Virus record (IMG/VR): IMGVR_UViG_3300042346_000152 | Coordinates: 1 to 29,120 of that record | Direction: 5' to 3' (one strand) | From: a virus | Length of the DNA: 29,120 nt | In this document: positions 20,571-27,664 of the stretch, one piece after another | How positions within the stretch are numbered: position 1 is the stretch's first letter | Layout of the letters: the number at the start of each line of letters is the position of its first letter | Notes under the pieces: generated by a model | Seen by the model: only the letters and a program-made list of their open reading frames with translations | What the model was told of the DNA's origin: nothing | Database searches by the model: none | Program-made: the position numbers and the translations under genes

Positions 20571-20800
20571 TGCGCGCCAGTAGGGGCATGGGCGCTATCC
20601 GTAAAGGTTTGACAAAGCAGCGCCGTGACAACACAGACTTTACCGAGTATGCAAAAGGTGGAGAAGTTGGGCTTTATGACCGCATCAACGCCAAGCGCAA
20701 GCGGATTGCCGCTGGATCGGGTGAAAAAATGCGCAAGCCGGGTTCTCCCGGCGCTCCTACTGCCAAAGCCTTCAAGCGTTCTGCGATGACAGCAAAGTAA
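20570..20800 (+). CDS. Basic KGG-motif protein (76 aa)
   Basis: The product has an Arg/Gly-rich start (MRASRGMGAIRKGLTKQRRD), the YAKGGEVGLYDRINAKRKRI core and a final GSPGAPTAKAFKRSAMTAK. It is very basic and low complexity at the end. The core, with a 'KGG.VGLYD.I..KR.RI..GS.E' pattern, is familiar from phages of aquatic bacteria; a head-DNA or internal virion protein is possible. It is coupled to the upstream gene. Confidence 0.68.
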   Translation: MRASRGMGAIRKGLTKQRRDNTDFTEYAKGGEVGLYDRINAKRKRIAAGSGEKMRKPGSPGAPTAKAFKRSAMTAK

Positions 20801-20825
20801 ATGTTGCGTTGATAGCAAAGTAAAT
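20791..20825. repeat. 12-bp direct repeat AGCAAAGTAAAT
   Basis: Exact copies lie at 20791-20802 and 20814-20825, each after GA[CT]. They span the stop of one gene and the start of the next and look like a short slippage duplication. Confidence 0.6.
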
Positions 20826-20826
20826 C

Positions 20827-21522
20827 ATGACCACATCCGGCGCAGCTACGTTCAATCTTGACCTCAATGAATGCGTCGAGGAAGCGTTCGAGCGTTGCGG
20901 CACGGAGTTGCGTACTGGCTATGATCTGCGCACAGCCCGTAGGTCGTTAAATTTGTTGCTGGCAGATTGGGCGAACAGGGGTTTGAATTTATGGTGCGTG
21001 GAGCAAGGCCAACAAGTCTTGACTCCTGGCACAAACACTTACACCTTGCCGGCTGACACGGTAGATTTGATTGAGCATGTGATCCGCACGGGCGCGGGCA
21101 ATGTCTCTACTCAGACTGATCTGACCATCACGCGTATCAGTGTTTCTACCTACTCGTCCATTCCCAACAAGTTGCAACAAGCAAGGCCGATTCAGGTGTG
21201 GATCAATCGGCAAGCTGATGCGCCAGAGTTTACGGTGTGGCCTACGCCTGATGATTCTCAGACATACACGTTTGTCTACTGGCGGCTTCGCAGGATTCAA
21301 GACGCTGGGGCTGGTGGTACTTATACGCAAGACATACCGTTCCGTTTTCTGCCGGCGCTGATATCTGGGCTGGCTTATCAACTGTCCATGAAGATCCCGA
21401 ATGCGATGGATCGGATGCAAATTTTGAAGGCTCAGTACGAGCAAGACTGGGAGTTGGCTAGTTCCGAGGACCGCGAAAAGGCAGCTATTCGGTTAATTCC
21501 AAGACAGATGTTTGTGAGTTAG
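20827..21522 (+). CDS. Head-tail adaptor, P22 gp4-like (231 aa)
   Basis: The N-terminal helices (DLNECVEEAFERCGTELRTG, YDLRTARRSLNLLLADWANR) are typical of the gp4/ttpA-type adaptors that attach to the portal and seal the DNA. A beta region follows (VLTPGTNTYTLPADTVDLIE, FTVWPTPDDSQTYTFVYWR). The C-terminal helix contains FLPALISGLAYQLSMKIP and the conserved end KAQYEQDWELASSEDREK. The match is to the P22 gp4 style of neck protein. There is no SD close to the start, but the order and length fit. Confidence 0.7.
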   Translation: MTTSGAATFNLDLNECVEEAFERCGTELRTGYDLRTARRSLNLLLADWANRGLNLWCVEQGQQVLTPGTNTYTLPADTVDLIEHVIRTGAGNVSTQTDLTITRISVSTYSSIPNKLQQARPIQVWINRQADAPEFTVWPTPDDSQTYTFVYWRLRRIQDAGAGGTYTQDIPFRFLPALISGLAYQLSMKIPNAMDRMQILKAQYEQDWELASSEDREKAAIRLIPRQMFVS

Positions 21523-21523
21523 T

Positions 21524-21907
21524 ATGAGCAACCGTTTTGCCAACGGCAAAAAATCCTTTGGGTTTTGCGATCGTTGTGGCTTCCGCTTTGACTTGAAGAA
21601 GTTGAAGAACGAGGTAGTCAAAACAAAGCAGACTCAGATTCGTTCTTGCCCGGATTGCTGGAGCCCGGACCATCCGCAGCTTCAGTTGGGCATGTACCCT
21701 GTTGCTGACCCGCAGGCTATCCGCGATCCTCGGCCTGACACGAATACTTGGTACGCATCTGGAGTAACTTCTAGTGGGACAATCGGAGAAGGTAGTCGGG
21801 TAATTGAGTGGGGGTGGGCACCAGTTGGGGGTGCTAGTGGCGTGATGAGTGGAGTGACACCAAATTCCTTGGTTGCCAATGGATATGTTGCTACAGTAAC
21901 AGTTTAA
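21524..21907 (+). CDS. Zinc-ribbon-containing phage structural protein (127 aa)
   Basis: The N-terminus has two cysteine pairs 28 residues apart (FCDRCGFRFDLKKL and SCPDCWSP), consistent with a zinc ribbon. The rest is Gly/Ser/Val-rich and beta-like (YASGVTSSGTIGEGSRVIEW), ending in YVATVTV. The gene starts one base after the gp4-like adaptor stop. A neck or tail structural role with zinc is inferred from place and composition. Confidence 0.7.
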   Translation: MSNRFANGKKSFGFCDRCGFRFDLKKLKNEVVKTKQTQIRSCPDCWSPDHPQLQLGMYPVADPQAIRDPRPDTNTWYASGVTSSGTIGEGSRVIEWGWAPVGGASGVMSGVTPNSLVANGYVATVTV

Positions 21908-21916
21908 GGAGCACAC

Positions 21917-22066
21917 ATGAAGATGACACCTGAAAAGGCCGTGGCGAAGCATGAAAAGCGCATGCACCCTGGCAAGAAGCCATCCTTTAAGAAGGGTGGC
22001 CCTACCACTGAAGACCGACTGAAGTACGGGAAGAACATGGCCCGTGTGATGAACCAGAAGGGGTGA
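21917..22066 (+). CDS. Small basic KGG-motif protein (49 aa)
   Basis: ATG 21917 follows TAAGGAG and reads MKMTPEKAVAKHEKRMHPGK with a SFKKGGPTTEDRLKYGKNMA core, ending VMNQKG. The protein is very basic, shares the [FY]xKGG motif with the group at 19826-20800, and ends four bases before the next start. It was too short for routine gene calling. Confidence 0.65.
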   Translation: MKMTPEKAVAKHEKRMHPGKKPSFKKGGPTTEDRLKYGKNMARVMNQKG

Positions 22067-22069
22067 GAC

Positions 22070-22261
22070 ATGGGAAAAGTTACCAAAGTTGCTAATCCAA
22101 AGACCTTGCCTCAAGAAATTGACAACTTGAGAAACACAAGTTGCATGGTTGTTGGGCAGACTGCTGCGAACCCTGCGCCGCCCACCAAAACTTCGGGCAT
22201 CAAGATGCGCGGTGTGGGTGCTGCTACTCGGGGCTTCATGTCTAGAGGGCCGATAGCGTGA
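22070..22261 (+). CDS. Small basic phage protein with IKMRGVGAATRG motif (63 aa)
   Basis: The product has a variable first half and a C-terminal SGIKMRGVGAATRGFMSRGP end. That 'K.RG.GAATKG...RGP' motif is widespread in small proteins of podovirus-like phages; it is usually unannotated, to my knowledge. It is coupled by an overlapping GTGA to the next gene. Confidence 0.68.
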   Translation: MGKVTKVANPKTLPQEIDNLRNTSCMVVGQTAANPAPPTKTSGIKMRGVGAATRGFMSRGPIA

Positions 22262-22905
22262 ACTACTCGGAACTGAAAACGGCTGTAGAGGATGCGACGG
22301 AAAACGCATTCACTACTGTTGACTTTGCCACTATCACAAAATTGGCAGAGCAAAGGATCTACAACGCCGTTCAGCTTCCGATCCTTCGCAAGACTACGAC
22401 ACTGGTTCTTAGCGTCAGCAACCCGCTGATTCCAGTGCCGGTGGATTTTTTGACGCCGTTCTCGCTGGCTGTTATCTCTGCGAATGAGTACAGTTTTTTG
22501 CTGAACAAGGATGTAAATTTTATTCGGGAGTCGTTTCCTAACCCGAATGTAACGGGCACGCCGAAGTACTATGCCTTGTATGGAACGCAGACTGGCACTC
22601 CAAAGGTGCAGTCTTTCCTGCTTGGGCCGTCGCCCAGCGCGGCGTTCAATGCAGAACTGAACTACTTTTACTACCCGGAGAGCATTGTTACTGCTTCTAC
22701 AACTTGGCTTAGCGACAATTTTGACAGCGTGTTGTTCAACGCTGCGATGGTTGAAGCGGCAAGGTGGATGAAGCAGGAGCCGGATATTGTGGCGATGATG
22801 GATAAGGAACTCAATCAATCCATGATCTCGCTCAAGAATCTGGGTGATGGCAAGAACCGACAAGACAGTTATCGATCAGGGCAGCTTAGAACACAGGTGA
22901 TGTAA
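22258..22905 (+). CDS. Neck adaptor-like protein (215 aa, SU10-type)
   Basis: GTG 22258 starts inside the previous stop. The N-terminal helices (SELKTAVEDATENAFTTVDF, TITKLAEQRIYNAVQLPILR) with the 'E.RI...' helix, then a beta domain (VSNPLIPVPVDFLTPFSLAV, KYYALYGTQTGTPKVQSFLL, LNYFYYPESI) and C-terminal helices (FNAAMVEAARWMKQEPDIVA) follow the pattern of the SU10-type adaptor that lies under the portal ring. It follows another adaptor gene, so both may form the neck. Confidence 0.62.
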   Translation: MNYSELKTAVEDATENAFTTVDFATITKLAEQRIYNAVQLPILRKTTTLVLSVSNPLIPVPVDFLTPFSLAVISANEYSFLLNKDVNFIRESFPNPNVTGTPKYYALYGTQTGTPKVQSFLLGPSPSAAFNAELNYFYYPESIVTASTTWLSDNFDSVLFNAAMVEAARWMKQEPDIVAMMDKELNQSMISLKNLGDGKNRQDSYRSGQLRTQVM

Positions 22906-23316
22906 ATGCCGATTGCACAAACTCTGTGCTCATCGTTCAAGCAAGAGTTGGGGCAGGCAATCCACAACTTGCCTGTTGATACCTTGAGAATGGCGCTGTA
23001 TGTAAGCGCCGCATCGCTTGGACCGACTACAACGGTGTACTCGTCTACCAATGAAGTGGTAGGAACAGGGTACACCGCTGGTGGTATTGCTCTAACCAGT
23101 GTTCAGTGGGTGTTGTCTGGCACGGTTGCTTACTTGACGTTTGCAAATCCATCGTGGGCTGGATCTTTGACTGCGCGGGGCGCTTTGATCTACAACGCAT
23201 CAAAAGCGAACCGTGCTATTGCGGTGCTGGATTTTGGCGCTGATAAGACTGCCAATCCTTTTGTGGTGCAGTTGCCTGCGCCTTCGGCTACATCTGCCCT
23301 GATCCGAATAGTTTGA
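22906..23316 (+). CDS. Conserved phage tail-region protein (136 aa)
   Basis: The product has a strong pattern: CSSFKQELGQAIHNLPVDTL, RMALYVSAASLGPTTTVYSS, NEVVGTGYTAGGIALTSV, FANPSWAGSLTARGALIYNA and AVLDFGADKTANPF. 'DT.K.ALY.SSATL...T..Y' and 'RGALIYN' recur in many unrelated phages, from memory, usually as tail or virion proteins of unknown role. It starts directly at the end of the adaptor gene. Confidence 0.78.
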   Translation: MPIAQTLCSSFKQELGQAIHNLPVDTLRMALYVSAASLGPTTTVYSSTNEVVGTGYTAGGIALTSVQWVLSGTVAYLTFANPSWAGSLTARGALIYNASKANRAIAVLDFGADKTANPFVVQLPAPSATSALIRIV

Positions 23317-23323
23317 GGTTCAC

Positions 23324-24211
23324 ATGCCATCAACCTTTACCAGTAGTCTAAGACTTGTTCTCCCTGCAACGGGGGAGTTGTCAAATACTTGGGGCACGGT
23401 GTTCAACGCCGGGGCTACAAATTTGATTGACACGGCGATATCTGGCACGACCAGTATCACGATGGCCGCTGCTGATTACACACTGACATCTGCCAACGGA
23501 GCCGCCGACGAAGCGCGGGCGATGTTCCTTGTGCTGGGCGGAACGCCTGGGGCGGCAAGAAACGTCATCGTTCCTGCGGTAAGCAAACTGTACTTTGTCA
23601 CCAACAACACAACTGGTGGGTTTGCACAGACAGTCAAGACATCAGCGGGGAGTGGAATTTCCGTACCTAACGGAAACAGCATGGTTCTACGTTGCAACGG
23701 AACCAACGTGCTGGAAGGGATTACTCTTCCTTCTGCTGGTGTTTCATTGAGTGCTGATAACACTTGGACGGGAACTCAAACTTTCAGTGGCACGAGCGCT
23801 AAATTTGGCGTGGTGCTCAATGATGCCGCAGAAGTGGCTACTGTTTCTGCCACGGCGGCAACAGGCACGATTAACTACGACATCACTACACAGTCTGTTC
23901 TGTTCTACACCACGAACGCAAGCGGAAACTTCACGGTAAATTTGCGGGCATCTGCTGGAACTACGCTGGACACAGCCTTGGCAGTGGGCCAAGCGGCTAC
24001 CGTAGTGTTCCTTGTTACGAACGGAACTACTGCGTACTACAACACCACCGTGCAGGTAGACGGAACCACATCAGGGGTCACCACCCGGTGGCAAGGCGGC
24101 GCAGCGCCCACGGCGGGCAATCCCTCGGGCGTGGATGTGTACTCCTACACGATCATCAAAACCGCTGCGGCTACGTTCACCGTGTTGGCTTCCCAGACGA
24201 GGTTTGCGTAA
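23324..24211 (+). CDS. Fibre-like tail protein (295 aa)
   Basis: The product is Ser/Thr/Ala-rich with little charge and no Cys cluster. The N-terminus (MPSTFTSSLRLVLPATGELS, NTWGTVFNAGATNLIDTAIS) is the typical start of a phage fibre-like protein, with the 'LP.TGE.SNTWG...N' motif. Later segments include LSADNTWTGTQTFSG (a collar-like turn of many fibres) and a C-terminal beta domain (YNTTVQVDGTTSGVTTRWQG, YSYTIIKTAAATFTVL). Its stop overlaps the next start. Likely part of the host-contact apparatus. Confidence 0.8.
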   Translation: MPSTFTSSLRLVLPATGELSNTWGTVFNAGATNLIDTAISGTTSITMAAADYTLTSANGAADEARAMFLVLGGTPGAARNVIVPAVSKLYFVTNNTTGGFAQTVKTSAGSGISVPNGNSMVLRCNGTNVLEGITLPSAGVSLSADNTWTGTQTFSGTSAKFGVVLNDAAEVATVSATAATGTINYDITTQSVLFYTTNASGNFTVNLRASAGTTLDTALAVGQAATVVFLVTNGTTAYYNTTVQVDGTTSGVTTRWQGGAAPTAGNPSGVDVYSYTIIKTAAATFTVLASQTRFA

Positions 24212-25530
24212 TGCCGTTGCTTGGAACGAGGGGGGCTGCCTCTGCGCGGGGGTTTGGGATGCTGTCGGTTGTCGGGGCCGTTGGGTGGATTGGATTGTTG
24301 GCACCAAGTGCAGTTGGAGATACAAAAGGACGATCTGTTGCAGTAGATTCTTCTGGAAATATGTATGTAATAGGGCATACAAATCCAAGCGGCAACTATG
24401 AATTCCAACTTGCCAAGTATTCCAGCAGCGGCGTCATTCAATGGCAAAGAAATTTGGGCGACTCTTCTAGTTTAGAGTTTGGATATTCTGTTGCATTAGA
24501 CTCTTCTGGTAATGTTTATGTATGCGGAACATCAAATGTTAGTGGTACATACAACATTCAGATAGCAAAATATAACACCAGTGGAGTTATACAATGGCAA
24601 AGAAGTCTAAACAGCAGTTCTAATTTGGAAGAGGGCCGAGCAATAGCCGTAGATTCTTCTTCTAATGTTTACATTTGCGGGTTTTCGGCCGCAGGATCTC
24701 CAAGCGGAGATATACAAATTGCTAAATACGATACAAGTGGCGCAATTCAGTGGCAAAGAAGTTTAGGCGGCCAATCACGAGGCTTTTGTATTGCAGTAGA
24801 TTCGTCTGCTAATCTCTATGTAGGAGGTGCCTCAATAGCGGGAGGAAATAATGCATTACAAGTGTCCAAATACAATACCAGTGGCGTCATTCAATGGCAA
24901 AGAACATTAAGTGATGCTGTCAATGATGAGCAAACCAATGGACTTGCGGTTGATGCTTCTGGTAATGTTTATCTATGCGGTTACTCTGGGCCAACTGGAA
25001 GTACCAACATTCAGATTGCCAAGTACAACACCTCTGGAACAATCCAATGGCAAAGAACTCTAGGGTCCAGCGGGAACAACCGTGGTAACTCGGTTGCAAT
25101 AGACGCTTCTGGAAATGTTTATCTTTGCGGATACTCAAGCGCTGCTTTTGGCTGTCAACTTGCAAAATACGATACAAACGGCAACATTCAATGGCAACGT
25201 ATTTTAGGTTATGCTAGTTACGCGGCAGAAGGTTTTGGTATCGCTCTAGATTCTATAGGAAACTTTTACGTCTGCGGTATTGGTTGGGATACAGGGCCAG
25301 TTAGGGACGGATTTTTGTTTGCAAAACTTCCTGGAGATGGTTCTAGAACAGGGACGTTTTCATTGTCTGGATTATCTGTTACGTATGCCAATACGAGCCT
25401 TACAGACTCCGCGTCAAGTCTTACATCTGCGGCGTCCTCCTTGACTGATGCTGCCTCAAGCCTGACAGATTCTGCATCTAGCTTGACAGATTCTGCATCT
25501 TCTCTCACCTCCACGGTCACTCAGATATGA
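24211..25530 (+). CDS. Seven-bladed beta-propeller tail protein with heptad tail (439 aa)
   Basis: ATG 24211 overlaps the upstream stop (TAATG). After a hydrophobic start, seven repeats of about 50 residues run to about residue 385. Each holds the pattern 'VAxDSSGNVYVCGxS...IQIAKYxTSGxIQWQR', the SBBP-type blade of beta-propellers. Residues about 396-435 are six near-perfect heptads SLTDSAS, probably a helical bundle or stalk. It lies after a fibre protein and before a small assembly-type protein, so host binding is likely. The region is AT-richer than its flanks. Confidence 0.82.
   Translation: MPLLGTRGAASARGFGMLSVVGAVGWIGLLAPSAVGDTKGRSVAVDSSGNMYVIGHTNPSGNYEFQLAKYSSSGVIQWQRNLGDSSSLEFGYSVALDSSGNVYVCGTSNVSGTYNIQIAKYNTSGVIQWQRSLNSSSNLEEGRAIAVDSSSNVYICGFSAAGSPSGDIQIAKYDTSGAIQWQRSLGGQSRGFCIAVDSSANLYVGGASIAGGNNALQVSKYNTSGVIQWQRTLSDAVNDEQTNGLAVDASGNVYLCGYSGPTGSTNIQIAKYNTSGTIQWQRTLGSSGNNRGNSVAIDASGNVYLCGYSSAAFGCQLAKYDTNGNIQWQRILGYASYAAEGFGIALDSIGNFYVCGIGWDTGPVRDGFLFAKLPGDGSRTGTFSLSGLSVTYANTSLTDSASSLTSAASSLTDAASSLTDSASSLTDSASSLTSTVTQI
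25396..25512 (+). repeat. 21-bp minisatellite encoding SLTDSAS heptads
   Basis: Six units of 21 bp code for SLTDSAS, SLTSAAS, SLTDAAS, SLTDSAS, SLTDSAS and a partial SLTST. The last two full units are nearly identical in DNA, so slippage could change their number. Confidence 0.8.
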
Positions 25531-25970
25531 GCACCTACATCAAACTCTCCACCCTTGAATACCCGCGCCACATTGGCGACATTCAGACCGATCCCCTTGG
25601 CATGGCCGATTACGCCTTGGTGGAGTGGGTGGATCCGCCTTCGGTAGACGCTTCGCACCGCGCCGTGCAACTGCCGCCCGTGCAGGTGGCCGGCGCATGG
25701 AAGATGGCCTGGCAAGTGCAATTGAGGCCGCCGCCCAGCGTGGTGACCGCCCGCCAGGCCCGCCTGGCCCTGCTGCAGGCCGGCAAGCTGGAAGCGGTGG
25801 CTGCGGCCATTGCTGCCCTGCCCAGCCCCACCAAAGAGGCCGCGCAGATCGAGTGGGAGTACGCCACCGAGATTCGGCGCGACTGGCCCCTGGTGCAGAC
25901 CCTGGCGCCCGTGTTGGGCATGTCCGCTGCCGATCTTGACGCGCTGTTCATTGCCGCAGCCGCCCTGTAA
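25527..25970 (+). CDS. Small tail-fibre-associated protein (147 aa)
   Basis: ATG 25527 overlaps the propeller stop (ATGA). The N-terminal half is beta-like (YIKLSTLEYPRHIGDIQTDP, ALVEWVDPPSVDASHRAVQL). The C-terminal half is helical: VTARQARLALLQAGKLEAVA, LPSPTKEAAQIEWEYATEIR, LAPVLGMSAADLDALF. This 'ARQARLALL..GKL' and 'QIEWEYA' form is common behind fibre genes of Burkholderiales prophages, from memory. Codon use changes abruptly to GC-rich here. It may help fibre assembly, but that is an inference from position. Confidence 0.7.
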   Translation: MSTYIKLSTLEYPRHIGDIQTDPLGMADYALVEWVDPPSVDASHRAVQLPPVQVAGAWKMAWQVQLRPPPSVVTARQARLALLQAGKLEAVAAAIAALPSPTKEAAQIEWEYATEIRRDWPLVQTLAPVLGMSAADLDALFIAAAAL

Positions 25971-25974
25971 AAAC

Positions 25975-26472
25975 ATGAAAGCCCGCATAATTGCCGCCGC
26001 CCTCAGCCTCAGCGCCGCCGGCCTGGTGGCCCTGGTCATGGACGAAGGCTACACGGAAAAAGCCGTGCGCCCGCTGCCCACTGACGTGCCCACCGTCGGC
26101 TTCGGCTCCACCCGCCGCCCTGACGGCAGCCCCGTGCAGATGGGCGACACCACCCGCCCACCCCAAGCCCTAGCCTTGGCCCTGCGCGAAGTGCGGCAGT
26201 TTGAGAGCGCCTTGCAGCGCTGCGTCACCGCCCCGCTCACACAGGGTGAGTACGATAGCCTGGTGAGCCTGGCCTACAACGTGGGGGCGGATGCCGTGTG
26301 CCGCAGCACCATGGTACGCCTGCACAACGCCGGCCAGCACGCCCAAGCCTGCGCCGAGTTCGACCGCTGGACGTTTTTCCAGGGCCGAGACTGCCGCGAC
26401 CCCGCCCACCGCTGCGGCGGATTGGTCAAGCGCCGCGAGAGCGAACGCGCCAAGTGCGAGGGTCGCTCGTGA
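25975..26472 (+). CDS. Endolysin, GH24 lysozyme with SAR-type N-terminus (165 aa)
   Basis: ATG 25975 follows the upstream stop by four bases. The first 22 residues form a weakly hydrophobic Ala/Leu-rich helix (IIAAALSLSAAGLVALVM) with a single basic cluster, as in signal-arrest-release endolysins. Straight after it comes the lysozyme active site: catalytic Glu24 in MDEGY, then DVPTVGFGST with Asp37 and Thr40. The spacing is that of the P1/P21-like variant with an insertion, not T4-like. Also seen are LTQGEYDSLVSLAYNVGADA and the end LVKRRESERAKCEG. It breaks peptidoglycan when freed from the membrane. Six cysteines follow the helix. Confidence 0.85.
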   Translation: MKARIIAAALSLSAAGLVALVMDEGYTEKAVRPLPTDVPTVGFGSTRRPDGSPVQMGDTTRPPQALALALREVRQFESALQRCVTAPLTQGEYDSLVSLAYNVGADAVCRSTMVRLHNAGQHAQACAEFDRWTFFQGRDCRDPAHRCGGLVKRRESERAKCEGRS

Positions 26473-27014
26473 TTTTGGGAAGCCTAATCAGCCGCCCCAT
26501 GCTGGCGGGCATCCTGGTGGCACTGGCCCTGGCCGGCGTGCAGACCTGGCGTCTGCAGCGCGCCCAGCTTACCGCCGCCGAGCTACGCACAGAACTCCAG
26601 GCCCAGCGCCGCCAAGCCGCCGAAGACCGAGCCCAGGCCGTGGCCGCGTACCGCAACATCGAGCAAGCATGGATCCACAAGCACCAGGAGATTGCCCGTG
26701 AAGCCCAAGACCAAACCCGCCGTACTGCCGCTGCTGCTGCTGATGCTCGCCTTGCTGGTGACAGCTTGCGCCAGCGCGCCGAGCAACTTGCCGCCACCTG
26801 TTCCGCCGCCGCCCCAAATCCCGCCGTTGCCTCCAGCGGCCCAACAACCACCAACCCCGCCGCTGTGCTTGCCGACGTGCTCAGACGGGTGGAAGAGACT
26901 GGTAGAGAGCTTGCTAAAATAGCGGATGACCGGGGCACCGCTGGCGTAGCCTGCGAACGCGCTTTCCTTGGATTGTTAAAAAGCCAAGAGGCAGAAGCAA
27001 AATTGCCGAGGTAG
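26469..27014 (+). CDS. Rz: i-spanin Rz-like (181 aa)
   Basis: GTG 26469 overlaps the endolysin stop (GTGA); ATG 26499 is another in-frame start just before the membrane helix. The protein has one N-terminal transmembrane segment (PMLAGILVALALAGVQTW) followed by a long coiled coil (RAQLTAAELRTELQAQRRQA) and an Ala/Arg-rich linker. It contains a nested out-of-frame Rz1 gene, which is the hallmark of Rz. It links to Rz1 across the periplasm and fuses the membranes at the last step of lysis. A Pro/Thr-poor C-terminal helix (RRVEETGRELAKIADD) follows. Confidence 0.82.
   Translation: MILGSLISRPMLAGILVALALAGVQTWRLQRAQLTAAELRTELQAQRRQAAEDRAQAVAAYRNIEQAWIHKHQEIAREAQDQTRRTAAAAADARLAGDSLRQRAEQLAATCSAAAPNPAVASSGPTTTNPAAVLADVLRRVEETGRELAKIADDRGTAGVACERAFLGLLKSQEAEAKLPR
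26698..26922 (+). CDS. Rz1: o-spanin Rz1-like lipoprotein, nested in Rz (74 aa)
   Basis: This gene lies wholly inside the Rz gene in another frame. GTG 26698 has AGGAG seven bases upstream and is preferred to TTG 26692. The product begins with a basic head, a Leu-rich signal helix (PAVLPLLLLMLALLVTAC) with a lipobox-type ending VTAC, then a proline-rich region (PPPVPPPPQIPPLPP) and a short C-terminus (CLPTCSDGWKRLVESL). The lipid-anchored, proline-rich design is exactly that of Rz1. Confidence 0.85.
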   Translation: MKPKTKPAVLPLLLLMLALLVTACASAPSNLPPPVPPPPQIPPLPPAAQQPPTPPLCLPTCSDGWKRLVESLLK

Positions 27015-27023
27015 ATATGTTAC

Positions 27024-27650
27024 TCAAGAAACTTTACGTTTGTTGTCCCAATATGCTTTTCTGGCAGCGGATAGTTTGGCGCGGTATTCCGGCGTGTCCC
27101 ACTCGGCACGACGAGCCTTGAATTCTGGTGAATTCATGGTTACCTTAAGTCGCTCCTTGCGTTGGGCGAGCGCCTCTGGTGTTGACATTTTTTCGCGCCT
27201 TCGATCTTGGGCTTTTTGTATGCCCTGTATGCGGCGTTTTTTAATCTCAGTGTCAGTGTTGAGTATTTTGTGGTACTCACGCATTGGATTAGTTGGGTCA
27301 AGTAAGCGCTGGCGTTTTGCCTCCAACACTTCTTGTCTTGGTCGAGTTACGCCTTCTCCGCCGTCTGTAAAGTTTGCAAGCGTGCCTCCGTCAGAAATGC
27401 GCTTAAAGTGCGCAATTAAAGATTTTTCTAGTGAGCAAGCATCTTCCCAAGAAACCCGAACAAAGCGTTGTACTTTTATGTTCTCCGGTCCATACTTCTG
27501 CACCATCCGGAAGCACAAAGTGTTGCGATCTTTTGTCTTGATGCATGTCGGCTTCCAACGCGTAGAAGTCTTGCCAATTCCGACATAAAACGGAATCCAG
27601 TCAGGGCTAAACCAAATGTACACGTACGCAGAAGCATCGAGTGTTTTCAT
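27024..27650 (-). CDS. GIY-YIG endonuclease on the reverse strand (208 aa)
   Basis: The N-terminal GIY-YIG region reads YVYIWFSPDWIPFYVGIGKT with a conserved Arg (STRW) soon after. The Glu-bearing helix SLEKSLIAHFKRISDGG follows, then TLANFTDGGEGVTRP and a long basic helical C-terminus with repeated 'S.E...R' blocks (NSPEFKARRAEWDTPEYRAK). It points against all surrounding genes, between the lysis cassette and a tail gene; its start faces that of the tail gene across 14 bases. AT-richer than the lysis genes. A free-standing homing nuclease is the likely reading. Confidence 0.85.
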   Translation of the reverse strand: MKTLDASAYVYIWFSPDWIPFYVGIGKTSTRWKPTCIKTKDRNTLCFRMVQKYGPENIKVQRFVRVSWEDACSLEKSLIAHFKRISDGGTLANFTDGGEGVTRPRQEVLEAKRQRLLDPTNPMREYHKILNTDTEIKKRRIQGIQKAQDRRREKMSTPEALAQRKERLKVTMNSPEFKARRAEWDTPEYRAKLSAARKAYWDNKRKVS

Positions 27651-27664
27651 GAGAGGAGCATAAC

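Noticed and set aside
24088-24210. N-terminal extension of the propeller protein
   Set aside because: Overlaps the end of the fibre-like gene in another frame; ATG 24211 is coupled to that gene's stop.
25396-25512. CRISPR-like repeats
   Set aside because: The 21-bp units are contiguous and in frame, with no spacers: a coding minisatellite.
24211-25530. Diversity-generating retroelement target
   Set aside because: No reverse transcriptase, template repeat or C-type lectin fold was seen in the window.
27040-27588. Plus-strand frame over the reverse GIY-YIG gene
   Set aside because: It is antisense of a clear GIY-YIG domain and shows no recognisable pattern.
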